Positions 34,282-43,732 of a DNA stretch of 64,000 bases are shown one piece after another. Each line of letters opens with the position of its first letter. Position 1 is the stretch's first letter. The position numbers and the translations under genes are program-made. Under the pieces are notes generated by a model that saw only the letters and a list, made by a program, of their open reading frames with translations, did no database searches and was not told where the DNA came from. Source of the stretch: Pirellulales bacterium (GTDB lineage Bacteria > Planctomycetota > Planctomycetia > Pirellulales > JAEUIK01); contig JAIBBY010000006.1 in the NCBI GenBank assembly GCA_019694455.1, forward strand, positions 59,090 through 123,089. Direction: 5' to 3'.

Positions 34282-35223
34282 TCAGCGGCGCCGCGCGGCA
34301 AGCCTGCGCACGCCGACCAACGACAGACCCAAGAGGCTCCACACGATCAGGCTGGCTGGCTCGGGCACCACCGCCAACTCCGCCGATGGCACGAGCGCGT
34401 CGGTGATCGCATTTGAGCTGCGCTGAAGCGCTTGATCGAAGCGGTCGCCGGGTTGCGGGATGTCGCCATAGGGAGAAACTGATGACAGATACGTGGTGTT
34501 GAGAAGCATCTCCCAACTGGAGACCAAGTTGTTGGTATCCAGGTTGAAGATCAGTCTTGCAATGTTGAATGGCACATTCGTGCCCGAGTAACTGGGGGCC
34601 GCGTAGCGCTGGGCCTCATTGGGAACGACCAACGTGTTGGCGGGAGTTGGAGTATCGTCGGTTTGATCGAGGAACCCAGTCTGAGTGCCGACCAAAATTG
34701 CCCCGTCGCCACCGTGGCCGCCGCTGGTGCTCCCCTGGCCATTGCCGCTCGTTGGCTTGACGGTGCTAGCGGCCCACGATGACGGGTTGACGCCAAACTT
34801 GGAGACGATCCGCAGCGATTTTGAGATGTTGGAATTGACCGCGACGGCGCCAAGGCCATCGGTTGCCCAGCCGGTATCGCCCGCCAGGCCGCTGTTGGGT
34901 ACGAACACCCCGCCCATGCCGAGGATTACGTCACCCACCTTCCAATTGGGATCGAGTCCATCGAGCGCCGAGCCCGATTCGAGCAGGAAGCTCGCCGAGT
35001 AGGCATCGAAGCTGAAGTTGCCGCCGCCGCGAATATACGTGCCGTTATCGAGCGAATTGCCGGCAAGTGTCCAGCCGGTATCGGAAAACGGATTGCCGGT
35101 GAGCGCCACGCCACCCCGCACGGTTGCGTTTGGCGTAAGCAGGGCAACAGCGCACACGATTGCTGGCAATAAACGGAGGGACGAATTGACACGGTGAGCC
35201 ACTCGGTCGATGGACCAGCACAT
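34282..35223 (-). CDS. PEP-CTERM exported protein
   Basis: A 313-residue surface protein of unknown function with a PEP-CTERM sorting tail: VVPEPASLIVWSLLGLSLVG followed by the basic VRRLAARRR. This tail is recognised by an exosortase; none is encoded in the window. A signal peptide (LLPAIVCAVALLTPNATV) opens the protein. The middle is rich in Gly/Asn/Ser/Thr with beta character (GNPFSDTGWTLAGNSLDNGT), typical of matrix or surface proteins; no enzyme motif is seen. ATG 35223 is preferred, ATG 35274 is possible. A conserved intergenic element lies 17 bp beyond the longer start. Confidence 0.82.
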   Translation of the reverse strand: MCWSIDRVAHRVNSSLRLLPAIVCAVALLTPNATVRGGVALTGNPFSDTGWTLAGNSLDNGTYIRGGGNFSFDAYSASFLLESGSALDGLDPNWKVGDVILGMGGVFVPNSGLAGDTGWATDGLGAVAVNSNISKSLRIVSKFGVNPSSWAASTVKPTSGNGQGSTSGGHGGDGAILVGTQTGFLDQTDDTPTPANTLVVPNEAQRYAAPSYSGTNVPFNIARLIFNLDTNNLVSSWEMLLNTTYLSSVSPYGDIPQPGDRFDQALQRSSNAITDALVPSAELAVVPEPASLIVWSLLGLSLVGVRRLAARRR

Positions 35224-35290
35224 GGTCACAATTCCATACGTTTGCCTTCCCCTCGCTGGCGGGGGATTCACCATGCAACGATGACGTCGA

Positions 35291-35332
35291 CCTATTCTCT
35301 AAGACGTGTTTTCTGGACCAGAACGGACACGC
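35291..35332 (+). repeat. Two-armed 42-nt intergenic element, copy B
   Basis: Arms CCTATTCTCTAAGACG (35291-35306) and AACGGACACGC (35322-35332) with a 15-nt spacer match copy A at 18627-18668. Here the spacer contains the palindrome TTCTGG-A-CCAGAA, and outer bases pair as TAAG/CTTA and CGTGT/ACACG, giving a nested stem (35300-35335) followed by GGGG and five T residues on the plus strand. It lies between the OpgC-like gene and the PEP-CTERM gene, both on the minus strand. Confidence 0.75.
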
Positions 35333-35472
35333 TTATGGGGTTTTTCTTGTGACCAAATGGGCCGAAGAATGGCGCTCGCAAGTAATGCGAACAGATCGAA
35401 AGCCAATTGAGGGGTTGACCAGTAATTTCGGCGCGGTGCGAGGAGGAGATACTCGGACCCCTGATTGTGCCG

Positions 35473-36588
35473 CTACGCCGTTCGATTTGTCGCGCGCCAA
35501 GCCAGCAGGCGGGCCAACTGGTAGAGCACAACCAGCAGCACGGGCCAGCAGAGGATATTGAGCGGCGGGCCCCAGCCGTAGTAGTTGAACAGGCCTTTCA
35601 GCAGATAGTCGAGCGCGACGGAGACCACGAAGATTTCCAGGCTGTGGCGGCCCATCAGCGCCAGCCAGGCCGTGGGGCGCCAATCCGCGATCCAGCGCCA
35701 AACAAGCGTAGTCACCAGCGCCAACAGGTGCATCTGCGCCACCATGTCCAAGACGCGCGCCAGTGTGAGCGGATGGCGCTCGAAGCGCAGCGCCAGCGGC
35801 ACGCTCGCGGCCAGATGGGGATCGAGTTCGACCATCAATCGCCAACCCATCAGCAGCCCACAAACGATCAGGTTGAGCGTCAAGTAATAACCGGGTCGGC
35901 TGCGCCAGGCCTCTAGCACTCGCTGGTAGTGCAGGCCAAAGAGAATGCCGAGCACAAAATAGATCTGCCAACCATTCACGACAAACGCCCCGTGCGCGTT
36001 GAGCGCGGCGAAGACGGGCGCCACAACCGACACCGCGAACACCACCAGGCTCAGAACAGCTAGCGCGGCGTCGCCGCCCCACCGCTGCACGGCCAGCAGC
36101 AACGGCGTGAGCGCAAACAGGAAAATGAACACCGTCAGCACATCGCCCAAATAGGGCTGAAACTGAAGCAGAGCGATGTCGCGCGCCCACTGTGCCGCGG
36201 TTCGCGCGGGCAACATGCCAAACAGACCGGTCGTCACAATGACCACGGTGATGCAAGACGCCATTGCGTAGTGCAGCGCCAAAAAGCGAGCCGCGCGCGC
36301 CAGGTGCGGGCCGGCGCGGCGAATGCGGTCTGGCGATTTGCGGAGTTGGTAACCAATCGAAACGCCAGCCAGCAGCACAAAGCCTTCGGCCGCGAAGTTG
36401 ATGCTTTGAATCACCAAGAACGCCAACGCCCGCGGATACGAAGGATGCGTGAACAAGTGCCACGAGACCATGCCGACAATGCAGATGCCGCGCCAAAAGT
36501 CGATGCGTTGGTCACGCTGCGTGGTGGGCTTGAGTTGCGATAGCGGCGCTGATGGGGCGTCGATCGAAAAGTTCGGTGCGATGAGCAT
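35473..36588 (-). CDS. OpgC-like membrane acyltransferase
   Basis: A 371-residue polytopic membrane protein with about ten helices. The start RIDFWRGICIVGMVSWHLF resembles the opening of OpgC and acyltransferase-3 proteins (R-x-D-x-x-R-G with a conserved His), and FAAEGFVLLAGVSIGYQL matches the following conserved F-x-L-x-G block. OpgC transfers succinyl groups to periplasmic glucans; the substrate here is unknown. ATG 36588 was chosen because upstream in-frame sequence is not membrane-like. It is divergent from the secreted beta-propeller gene, and the 131-bp gap should contain both promoters. Confidence 0.78.
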   Translation of the reverse strand: MLIAPNFSIDAPSAPLSQLKPTTQRDQRIDFWRGICIVGMVSWHLFTHPSYPRALAFLVIQSINFAAEGFVLLAGVSIGYQLRKSPDRIRRAGPHLARAARFLALHYAMASCITVVIVTTGLFGMLPARTAAQWARDIALLQFQPYLGDVLTVFIFLFALTPLLLAVQRWGGDAALAVLSLVVFAVSVVAPVFAALNAHGAFVVNGWQIYFVLGILFGLHYQRVLEAWRSRPGYYLTLNLIVCGLLMGWRLMVELDPHLAASVPLALRFERHPLTLARVLDMVAQMHLLALVTTLVWRWIADWRPTAWLALMGRHSLEIFVVSVALDYLLKGLFNYYGWGPPLNILCWPVLLVVLYQLARLLAWRATNRTA

Positions 36589-36719
36589 ATTGCCCAAGCA
36601 AGGGAAATGGCTTGCGTGGCGAACCGACGAAATGGTGGCCAAGTTGGCCAGCGCCGACGGCGAAGAGTACAACGTGGCTAACAGAACTCCCTTGAACAGT
36701 ATAGTTGAGCAAATCCGCC

Positions 36720-38168
36720 ATGCGCATTAGCCTCTTGCCCGTTCTATTCTTGGCTGTTTCCGCGGTCCACGCGGCCGAACCGGTCGATCTGTCGCGACTG
36801 GAGCTATTTGTCGATCACCACTTGATCGAGCGCCTGGAGGGCGCCGAGTTGCGACTGCAACAGCCACGGCCAGCCGGCGCGGCGCTGGCGTTCGACCGCG
36901 CCTGGGAAGGCGCGTTCTGCGGGTATGTGACCGTGTTTCACGACCCCGCCAACAAGATGTATCGCATGTACTATCGCGGCCTGCCCGAGGCGGGGCGCGA
37001 CGGCTCGCCGACGGAGACGACCTGCTACGCCGAGAGTCGCGACGGCATCCACTGGTCGAAGCCGGAACTGGACATTTACGAAGTGGCGGGGGGCCGCGCG
37101 AACAATGTGGTGCTCAAGGACCAAACGCCCGCATCGCACAACTTTTCTCCGTTTGTGGACACGCGACCGGGCGCAGCGGCCGACGAGCGCTACAAAGCGC
37201 TGGGGGGGACCAGCGAATCGGGCCTGATCGCGTTTGTCTCGGGCGACGGGCTCCATTGGCGCCGCTTGCAGAAGGAGCCGGTCTTCCGCGACGAGGGGTG
37301 GGTCTTCGATTCGCAGAACGTGCCGTTCTGGTCGCCGGCGGAAGCAAAGTACGTGCTTTACTATCGCCGCTCGCCCGAGGGTGTGCGCAGCGTGGCCCGT
37401 GCAACATCCGAGGATTTTGTGCATTGGTCGGCTCCGGCGCAGATGACCTTTGGCGACGTGCCGGCCGAACACCTTTACACCAACCAGACGCATCCGTACT
37501 TTCGGGCGCCACACATTTATGTGGGCATCGCCGCGCGGTTCATGCCGGGGCGCAAGGTGCTCTCGGAGGAACAAGCCCGCGCCATCCATGTCGATCCGCG
37601 CTACTTTGGCGACATTTCGGACGCGGTGCTGCTGACCACGCGCGGAGGAAATCGCTACGACCGGACGTTCATGGAGGCCTTCGTGCGGCCGGGCATCGGT
37701 TGGGAGAACTGGACCTCGCGCACCAACTACCCGGCGCTAGGGGTGGCGCAGACCGGGCCGGCCGAGATGTCGTTTTACGTGCAGCGCAACTATGGGCAGC
37801 CGACCGCTCGGCTCGATCGATACACGCTGCGACTGGATGGCTTCGCGTCGGCGCATGCCGGTTACGGCGGCGGCGAGCTAGTGACCCGGCCGGTCGTGTG
37901 GCCCAAGGCGAAGGATGGCAAGCCGCGCGAGCTATGCCTCAATTATTCCACCAGCGCCGCGGGGGGTGTGCGGGTAGAGATTCAAACCACCGACGGCGCG
38001 GCGGTTCCGGGGTACTCGCTCGACGATTGCCAGGAGCTAATCGGCGACGAGATCGAGCGCGTCGTGACCTGGAAGGGAGGAAGCGACCTTGCGGCGCTGG
38101 CTGAACAGCCAGTGCGGCTGCGCTTTGTGCTGAAGGACGCCGACATTTACTCTCTACAAGCGCGATGA
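36720..38168 (+). CDS. Exported five-bladed beta-propeller protein (GH32/43/68-like)
   Basis: A 482-residue secreted protein. A signal peptide (MRISLLPVLFLAVSAVHAA) precedes repeated short blocks typical of five-blade propellers: MYRMYYRGLPEAG, CYAESRDGIHWSKPEL, FVSGDGLHWRRLQ, KYVLYYRRSPEGVRS and ATSEDFVHWS. The 140-residue tail forms a beta sandwich ending VRLRFVLKDADIYSLQ. No clear catalytic Asp/Glu pair can be assigned, so it may bind or cleave a sugar polymer. Similar proteins are frequent in planctomycetes. The start ATG 36720 puts the signal peptide first. It is followed by a Tat-exported TIM barrel, suggesting shared carbohydrate metabolism. Confidence 0.78.
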   Translation: MRISLLPVLFLAVSAVHAAEPVDLSRLELFVDHHLIERLEGAELRLQQPRPAGAALAFDRAWEGAFCGYVTVFHDPANKMYRMYYRGLPEAGRDGSPTETTCYAESRDGIHWSKPELDIYEVAGGRANNVVLKDQTPASHNFSPFVDTRPGAAADERYKALGGTSESGLIAFVSGDGLHWRRLQKEPVFRDEGWVFDSQNVPFWSPAEAKYVLYYRRSPEGVRSVARATSEDFVHWSAPAQMTFGDVPAEHLYTNQTHPYFRAPHIYVGIAARFMPGRKVLSEEQARAIHVDPRYFGDISDAVLLTTRGGNRYDRTFMEAFVRPGIGWENWTSRTNYPALGVAQTGPAEMSFYVQRNYGQPTARLDRYTLRLDGFASAHAGYGGGELVTRPVVWPKAKDGKPRELCLNYSTSAAGGVRVEIQTTDGAAVPGYSLDDCQELIGDEIERVVTWKGGSDLAALAEQPVRLRFVLKDADIYSLQAR

Positions 38169-38250
38169 CGGCCATGGTCGCACCGGTCGCGGCCGCCCGC
38201 TATCTTGAGTACAGAACCACTGGACACGACAGCCCTTGAGGTACACACCG

Positions 38251-39108
38251 ATGAGTCGTTTGGCCGCTCGCCGCAGTTTTCTGAAGACGTCCGCCGCCGC
38301 GTTGGCCGCTGGCATGGCAGGAAGGCATCGCTGGAGCTTTGGCGCCGACGCCCAGCCGTCGAACTACGGCGGCTTTGTGATGGGCCTGCAAACGTATACC
38401 TTCCGCGAGTTTCCGGCGGAGCAGGCGCTGAAATTTGCCCACGAGTTGGGCTGCGGCACGGTGGAGATGTTCGACGCGCATTTTCCGGTCACGTCGTCGG
38501 CCGAGCAGATCGCCGCGATGAAGAAGTCAGCGGCCGCCAACGGCGTGAAGATTCTGACGCACGGCGTGAACCCCTTCACCAAGGATCACGAGGCGAATCG
38601 CCGCTGGTTTGAGTTCGCCAAGGCGGCCGGCATTCGCAACCTGTCGGCCGATCCCACCGAGGATTCCTTCGACAGCCTCGACAAACTGGTGGCCGAGTAC
38701 GACGTGCGGATCGCGATTCATAATCATGGCCCCGGCGCGCGCTACGACAAGGTGGCCGACACGCTGAACGCCATCCGCGGGCGCCACCCCAACATTGGCG
38801 CCTGCGCCGACCTGGGGCACTACATTCGTTCGGCGGAAGATCCGGTCCGGGCGATCCAACTGTTCAAGGGGCGCTTGTTTGGCATCCATCTCAAGGACTT
38901 CGCCGAGCAAAAGCGTGACGCCAAGGGAGTGATTCTGGGCCAAGGGCATCTCGATCTGGCGGGCGTCTTCCGCGCGCTCAAAGAGGTTGAGTTCCCCAGC
39001 GACGCCTGCGTGGCGCTAGAATATGAGGAGAACCCCAAGAATCCGCTGGATGACGTGAAGGCCTGTTTGGCCGCGGCGGCAGCAGGGGCGCGCAAGGCGC
39101 TGGGCTGA
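38251..39108 (+). CDS. Tat-exported sugar isomerase/epimerase-like TIM barrel
   Basis: A 285-residue xylose-isomerase-like TIM-barrel protein with a twin-arginine signal (ARRSFLKTSAAALAAGMAG), so it folds before export. Barrel features: GGFVMGLQTYTFREFPAEQ, then EMFDAHFPVT, VRIAIHNHGPGARY (metal His), GACADLGHYIRS (Asp and His), FGIHLKDFAEQKRDAKG and CVALEYEENP (last metal Glu). Substrate is not known; related exported proteins act on oxidised or rare sugars. ATG 38251 gives the Tat signal at the terminus. It follows the propeller gene by 82 bp. Confidence 0.85.
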   Translation: MSRLAARRSFLKTSAAALAAGMAGRHRWSFGADAQPSNYGGFVMGLQTYTFREFPAEQALKFAHELGCGTVEMFDAHFPVTSSAEQIAAMKKSAAANGVKILTHGVNPFTKDHEANRRWFEFAKAAGIRNLSADPTEDSFDSLDKLVAEYDVRIAIHNHGPGARYDKVADTLNAIRGRHPNIGACADLGHYIRSAEDPVRAIQLFKGRLFGIHLKDFAEQKRDAKGVILGQGHLDLAGVFRALKEVEFPSDACVALEYEENPKNPLDDVKACLAAAAAGARKALG

Positions 39109-39151
39109 CGCGTAACGCGACAATCGGCGGCAATGCGGTAGGGAGACCAAG

Positions 39152-40783
39152 ATGGCGACAATTCGTGAAGCGCTAACTCAATCGACCGCATGGCGGGCGC
39201 TGGCGGCGCACTACGACACGCTGCGCGACGCAAACCTGCGCGACCTGTTTGCCGACGATCCGGCGCGGGGCACGCGGTTGGCCGTCGAGGCGGAAGGAAT
39301 CTACCTCGACTACTCCAAGAACCGCCTGACCGACGAAACGCTGAAACTGCTATTCGATCTGGCGCGCGAGCGTGGACTACCCGGCCGCATTCAGGCGATG
39401 TTCAGCGGCGAAAAGATCAACGTCACCGAAGGTCGCGCGGTGCTGCACGTGGCGCTGCGCGCCCCGCGCGGCGCGACGATCATGGTGGATGGCCAGAACG
39501 TCGTGCCGTTGGTGCATGCCGTGCTGGACAAGATGGGCGCGTTCTGCGAGCGCGTGCGCGGCGGCGACTGGCGGGGCTTCACCGACCGGCCGATCAAGAA
39601 CGTGGTGAATATCGGCATTGGCGGGTCGGACCTGGGTCCGGTGATGGCGTATCACGCGCTGCGGCACTATAGCCGGCGCGACATGACATTTCGGTTCATT
39701 TCCAACATCGACGGCACCGACTTCGCCGAGGCGGTGCGCGATCTCGACCCGGCCGAGACGCTGTTCATCGTCGCTTCCAAGACCTTCACCACGTTGGAAA
39801 CGTTGACCAACGCGCGTTCGGCGCGCGATTGGTGCGTTGCGGCGCTGGGAGACGAGCGCGCGGTGGCGCGGCACTTTGTGGCGGTGTCGACCAACGCCGC
39901 GGAGGTGGCCAAGTTTGGCATCGACACCACCCACATGTTCGAGTTTTGGGATTGGGTTGGCGGCCGCTACTCGTTCGAGTCGGCCATTGGCCTGTCGCTG
40001 ATGCTGGCGATTGGGCCGGCGCAGTTCGCCAAGATGCTGGCGGGGTTTCACGCGCTGGACGAACACTTTCGGTCCGCGCCCTTGGAGCGAAACCTGCCGG
40101 CGCTATTGGGCCTGATTGGCGTGTGGTACGACAACTTTTTTGGCGCCGAGAGCGTGGCGATCTTGCCGTACGATCAATATCTGGATCGTTTCAGCGCGTA
40201 TCTGCAACAACTCGACATGGAGAGCAACGGCAAGCGGGTCGATCTGGACGGACGGGCGGTCGATTACGAGACCGGGCCGGTGGTGTGGGGGACGCCGGGC
40301 ACCAACGGGCAGCACGCGTACTTTCAACTGCTACATCAAGGCACCAAGCTCGTGCCGTGCGACTTTATCGGCTTTCGCCAGTCGCTCAATCCGCTTGGCC
40401 GGCATCACGACTTGCTGATGGCTAACTTCCTTGCACAGACCGAGGCGCTGGCCTTTGGCAAGACGGCCGACGAAGTGCGGGCGGAAGGGGTAGCCGAGCG
40501 ACTCGTGCCGCATCGCACATTCCCCGGCAATCGGCCCAGCAACTCGCTATTGCTCGAACGGCTGACGCCGGAGAGCCTGGGCAAATTGGTCGCGCTGTAC
40601 GAGCACAAGGTGTTTGTGCAGGGAACGATCTGGAACATCAATTCGTTCGACCAATGGGGGGTGGAGCTGGGCAAGGCGCTGGCGCAGCGGATTGTGCCGG
40701 AGCTGGAAAGCGCCGGCCCGCCACAGCCGGCGCATGACAGTTCGACCAACGAGTTGATTCGGCGATATCGAGAGAGGCGGTAG
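39152..40783 (+). CDS. pgi: Glucose-6-phosphate isomerase
   Basis: A 543-residue phosphoglucose isomerase interconverting glucose-6-phosphate and fructose-6-phosphate in glycolysis. Landmarks: [20 protein letters not shown] (sugar-phosphate loop), [29 protein letters not shown] (PGI signature 1), [18 protein letters not shown] (with the catalytic-region His) and [16 protein letters not shown] (PGI signature 2). Length fits the E. coli-type enzyme. ATG 39152 has GGGAGA 5 nt upstream. Its stop is 4 bp before the next gene, so the two are cotranscribed. Confidence 0.96.
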   Translation: MATIREALTQSTAWRALAAHYDTLRDANLRDLFADDPARGTRLAVEAEGIYLDYSKNRLTDETLKLLFDLARERGLPGRIQAMFSGEKINVTEGRAVLHVALRAPRGATIMVDGQNVVPLVHAVLDKMGAFCERVRGGDWRGFTDRPIKNVVNIGIGGSDLGPVMAYHALRHYSRRDMTFRFISNIDGTDFAEAVRDLDPAETLFIVASKTFTTLETLTNARSARDWCVAALGDERAVARHFVAVSTNAAEVAKFGIDTTHMFEFWDWVGGRYSFESAIGLSLMLAIGPAQFAKMLAGFHALDEHFRSAPLERNLPALLGLIGVWYDNFFGAESVAILPYDQYLDRFSAYLQQLDMESNGKRVDLDGRAVDYETGPVVWGTPGTNGQHAYFQLLHQGTKLVPCDFIGFRQSLNPLGRHHDLLMANFLAQTEALAFGKTADEVRAEGVAERLVPHRTFPGNRPSNSLLLERLTPESLGKLVALYEHKVFVQGTIWNINSFDQWGVELGKALAQRIVPELESAGPPQPAHDSSTNELIRRYRERR

Positions 40784-40787
40784 CGCG

Positions 40788-41396
40788 ATGACAGAGCCAG
40801 AAGTGAATCCGTACCAAACGCACAATTTGGGCGCTGCTGTAGCCGTGCAAGCAGGTGGAGCGATTGCCGAGGATGGCCTGTTCGTGGTGCGCCGGCGCGG
40901 GACGCTGCTGCCGCCTTTCTGTGTGAAATGTGGAATGGCCGCGCAGGGCGATCCAATGAAACTCACGGCGCGTCGGGCGATCCGTCCGCGATGGCTACAG
41001 GTGGTCATCACAATTCTGCTCGGTCCGTCGGCGATCATTTTTCTCAATATGGCTCTGGAACGAGCGACGGTGCGCGCTCACCTATGCCACGCTCACCGTC
41101 GACGAGAATTGCAACTGCGCTGGTTGGTTTTCGCGATGATAGCTGGTAGCGTAGCGGCCTTCTTGATTTGCATGGCACTGGCTGCGATCTATGGCGAGAT
41201 CTGGTGGTTTGCAATCGCGTTCTTGGCGTTTGCCATCGGCATGGTCGGCATTATGTTCGCGGAACTGCGCTCCAAGCCACTTGTCGCACGCAAGTTGACG
41301 AAACGCGACGTCTGGCTCGACGGGGTGCATCCCGCACTGTATCTCGTCACTGCACAAGGCCCCACCTCGGCGCAGGCGCAGCATGACAACGACTGA
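40788..41396 (+). CDS. NPYQ membrane protein with CxxC site
   Basis: A 202-residue protein starting MTEPEVNPYQTHNLG, the same N-terminal NPYQ motif as in the tandem pair at 9.8-10.5 kb but otherwise unrelated. A short soluble part contains FCVKCG, one possible zinc or redox pair. Three membrane helices follow (VVITILLGPSAIIFLNMAL, IAGSVAAFLICMALAAIYG and WFAIAFLAFAIGMVGIMF). GC content is lower than in the flanking pgi gene. Its stop lies 14 nt inside the next gene, so the two are coupled. Function unknown. Confidence 0.65.
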   Translation: MTEPEVNPYQTHNLGAAVAVQAGGAIAEDGLFVVRRRGTLLPPFCVKCGMAAQGDPMKLTARRAIRPRWLQVVITILLGPSAIIFLNMALERATVRAHLCHAHRRRELQLRWLVFAMIAGSVAAFLICMALAAIYGEIWWFAIAFLAFAIGMVGIMFAELRSKPLVARKLTKRDVWLDGVHPALYLVTAQGPTSAQAQHDND

Positions 41397-42225
41397 AGAA
41401 CAATCCGCGGACGCAGCCACCCCTGCACGGCGCGCTCGCCGATGGAAGCGCGCAGCAAAATGGTTGGCGCTGGCGATCGGCGTGTATCTGCTGATTGCGT
41501 ACGTTGTGTTGCCGCTCTTGTGGCGACACTACGAGCATCAGCCATCGCTCGCCACCGCGCCCAAGACCACCGACACCAGCAACGACATTCCGGGCGACCC
41601 CTTGAACGTGGGGCTGGTGGGGAGCGAGGAGGACGTGTTTCGGGCGTTCGCCGCCGCCGGTTGGCATCCGGCCGATCCGGTGACGCTCGCCTCGAGCCTG
41701 AAGATCGCCGGCAGCGTGTTGTTCGATCATAAGTATCAAACGGCGCCGGTCAGCCCGCTGTTTCTCTTTGGCCGCAAGCAGGATTTGGCTTTTGAATTGG
41801 AAGCGGGCAAGAGCGCCACGCACCGCAATCACGTGCGGCTATGGCGCGATCCGGCGGCCAAAGTGGGCGATCGCGAGTTTTGGATCGGCGCGGCCACCTT
41901 CGACCAGAGTGTGGGGCTGAGTCACTACACCGGACAGATCACGCATCACATTGCCGCCGATATCGACGCCGAGCGCGACCTGGTGATTGGCGACCTGGCT
42001 AAGGCCGGACACGTGACGACGGAGTATCAAGTGTCTGGCGTGGGGCCGACGTTCAACGGCCGCAATGGCGGCGGCGACTGGTATTACACCGACGGCGAGT
42101 TGACGGTGGCGGTGCTGACCGAAGGGGGCGCGCCAGCGGCGAAACGCGTAGAGCGGTTGGCCAATCCGGCCGTAGTGCATTGGAAGAACCGGTTTTGGCA
42201 ATGGTTGCGGCACAACGTGCTGTAA
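41383..42225 (+). CDS. LssY C-terminal-domain protein
   Basis: A 280-residue protein with one N-terminal membrane helix (LALAIGVYLLIAYVVLPLLW) and then an LssY_C-type domain: DPLNVGLVGSEEDVFRAFAA, GWHPADPVTLASSLKIAGSV, SPLFLFGRKQDLAFELEAG, HRNHVRLWRD and DIDAERDLVIGDLAKAGHV. LssY_C domains occur beside PAP2 phosphatases in other bacteria; their reaction is unknown. The domain faces outside the cytoplasm by topology. The gene starts inside the NPYQ gene (14-nt overlap), pointing to a joint membrane complex. Confidence 0.75.
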   Translation: MTTTEEQSADAATPARRARRWKRAAKWLALAIGVYLLIAYVVLPLLWRHYEHQPSLATAPKTTDTSNDIPGDPLNVGLVGSEEDVFRAFAAAGWHPADPVTLASSLKIAGSVLFDHKYQTAPVSPLFLFGRKQDLAFELEAGKSATHRNHVRLWRDPAAKVGDREFWIGAATFDQSVGLSHYTGQITHHIAADIDAERDLVIGDLAKAGHVTTEYQVSGVGPTFNGRNGGGDWYYTDGELTVAVLTEGGAPAAKRVERLANPAVVHWKNRFWQWLRHNVL

Positions 42226-42300
42226 CTGGCCGACTGTCGCGAAGTGGCGGGGCTTAGTATCCTAATGGCTCGCAGGCGATTCACCTGGAGCACGCAAGCC

Positions 42301-42648
42301 GTGAAGCTGCTTTTCGCCATCATTCAGCCCACCAAGCTCGACGCCTTGCGCGAGGCGCTCGACAAGATTGGCGTCACCCGCATGACGGTGCTCGACGCGC
42401 AAGGCTACGGCCGCCAGCGCGGCCGCACGCACCTGTATCGCGGGCGCGAGTACACCACGCATCTGCTGCGCAAGGTGGAACTGGAGATTCTGGTCAACGA
42501 CGACTTTGTCGAACGGACGATCGAGACGATCGTGAGCGTTGCCCGCACCGGACCCGAGGGGACGATTGGGGACGGCAAGATTTTTGTGGCGCCGGCCGAA
42601 GAAGGCATTCAGATCAGCGACGGGCAGCGCGGACCGGGCGCGGTGTGA
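42301..42648 (+). CDS. glnB: PII nitrogen regulatory protein
   Basis: A 115-residue PII signalling protein that senses 2-oxoglutarate and ATP/ADP. It begins KLLFAIIQPTKLDALREAL, then GYGRQRGRTHLYRGREYTTH forms the T-loop, with a Tyr in REY at the site uridylylated in E. coli (Tyr51). DDFVERTIETIVSVARTG and TIGDGKIFVAP form the B and C signatures. GTG 42301 was chosen because canonical PII proteins start with MKL and GGAG lies 10 nt upstream; ATG 42265 would add a basic extension. Neither amtB nor glnA is adjacent, which is unusual for glnK-type genes. Confidence 0.92.
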   Translation: MKLLFAIIQPTKLDALREALDKIGVTRMTVLDAQGYGRQRGRTHLYRGREYTTHLLRKVELEILVNDDFVERTIETIVSVARTGPEGTIGDGKIFVAPAEEGIQISDGQRGPGAV

Positions 42649-42672
42649 CGGCAGTCGTTGTGGGGCGCGGAA

Positions 42673-43629
42673 TCAGCCGCCGATCATCTCGCGCACGAAG
42701 CGGACGCGCGGCTTGCCCCCTTTGCCGGTGACGTGCTCGGTGACGTAGCGCAATTTGCGCGAGGGGCGATCGGGATCGACGAAGTCGTCTCCCTTTTGCA
42801 GGATGGGGCGATGCTCGGGGATGCCGCCAAAATCGCGCGTGCCCGCCGCCTGGCAAGGGAACCAGTAGCCGGCGCCCGACGCATCGGCCAGATAGAACTC
42901 GGGATAGCAATGGCCGGGCACCCAGACGGTGCGGGCCGGGATGCCATTGTTGCGGCACATGGCGATGAACAACGAGCTAAGCTCCTCGCAGTCGCCTTCC
43001 TTGGCGCGGAGCGCGCTGAGCGCGCCTTTGAAGTCGCCTTCGCGGTACTTCACATTGTCGCGGACCCAATCGTAGATCGCTTCGACCTGGCTCCAGGCGT
43101 CGTCATCGGCGCCTTTGATGATCTCTTTGCTGAGCGAGCGAATCTTGGGACTGCGCGTTTCGATGCCAGGGCTAGTGCCTAAATACGCGCGAATATCCTT
43201 AGGCAGCTTTTTGGGGATTTGCAACTCGCTGGTCTCGTCGGGGGAAATGAGCGAATGCCGCGTGACTTCGATGGTGGTGATGGCGTGGCACTCTTCTCCC
43301 GCGGCAAGGTACGGGATGCTCAGCACCATTTGCTTGACGCCTCCTTCCAGTTCGCGGTACTGGATGTCGTGCACCGAGGGAGAGAGGTCGTCTTCGATGA
43401 TCTTGACCTGCTGCTCGCGCCAATCGACCGGCATGGGGGTGGTGGCCACGATGCCTTGGCAGGGTCCGTTGGCCGCCGTGACCACGATGCCCACGCGGTA
43501 ACGTAGCACCATTGGCTCGCCGAGGGCCGGTCCGTGGTTGGCGGCGGGTGGTGTTGGCGTGGCAGCCAGAGCGGCGCTCGCGCATAGCGCAAGCAGAAGC
43601 AACCAGAACGCAGAGCAGCTTTTTAGCAT
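42673..43629 (-). CDS. Exported transglutaminase-like protein
   Basis: A 318-residue secreted protein of the transglutaminase/cysteine-protease fold. A signal peptide (SAFWLLLLALCASAALAA) precedes a beta-rich domain with IQYRELEGGVKQMVLSIPY. The core reads AIYDWVRDNVKYREGDFKG, then EGDCEELSSLFIAMCRNNG with the catalytic Cys, PARTVWVPGHCYPEFYLAD with the His, and a following Asp. Bacterial members of this type cleave or crosslink peptides; the substrate is not known. ATG 43629 has an AGGGGGG tract upstream and places the signal peptide first. It is downstream of the anti-sigma gene on the same strand (103-bp gap). Confidence 0.85.
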   Translation of the reverse strand: MLKSCSAFWLLLLALCASAALAATPTPPAANHGPALGEPMVLRYRVGIVVTAANGPCQGIVATTPMPVDWREQQVKIIEDDLSPSVHDIQYRELEGGVKQMVLSIPYLAAGEECHAITTIEVTRHSLISPDETSELQIPKKLPKDIRAYLGTSPGIETRSPKIRSLSKEIIKGADDDAWSQVEAIYDWVRDNVKYREGDFKGALSALRAKEGDCEELSSLFIAMCRNNGIPARTVWVPGHCYPEFYLADASGAGYWFPCQAAGTRDFGGIPEHRPILQKGDDFVDPDRPSRKLRYVTEHVTGKGGKPRVRFVREMIGG

Positions 43630-43732
43630 GTGCGTTTCACCCCCCTGATGGCGATGAGAGGAACGGGGCCGCGGCGCGCGCGAGCCTTGCCTCATTATAT
43701 ACGCCGCGAGTGCAGGAATAACGCCGAGCGCG

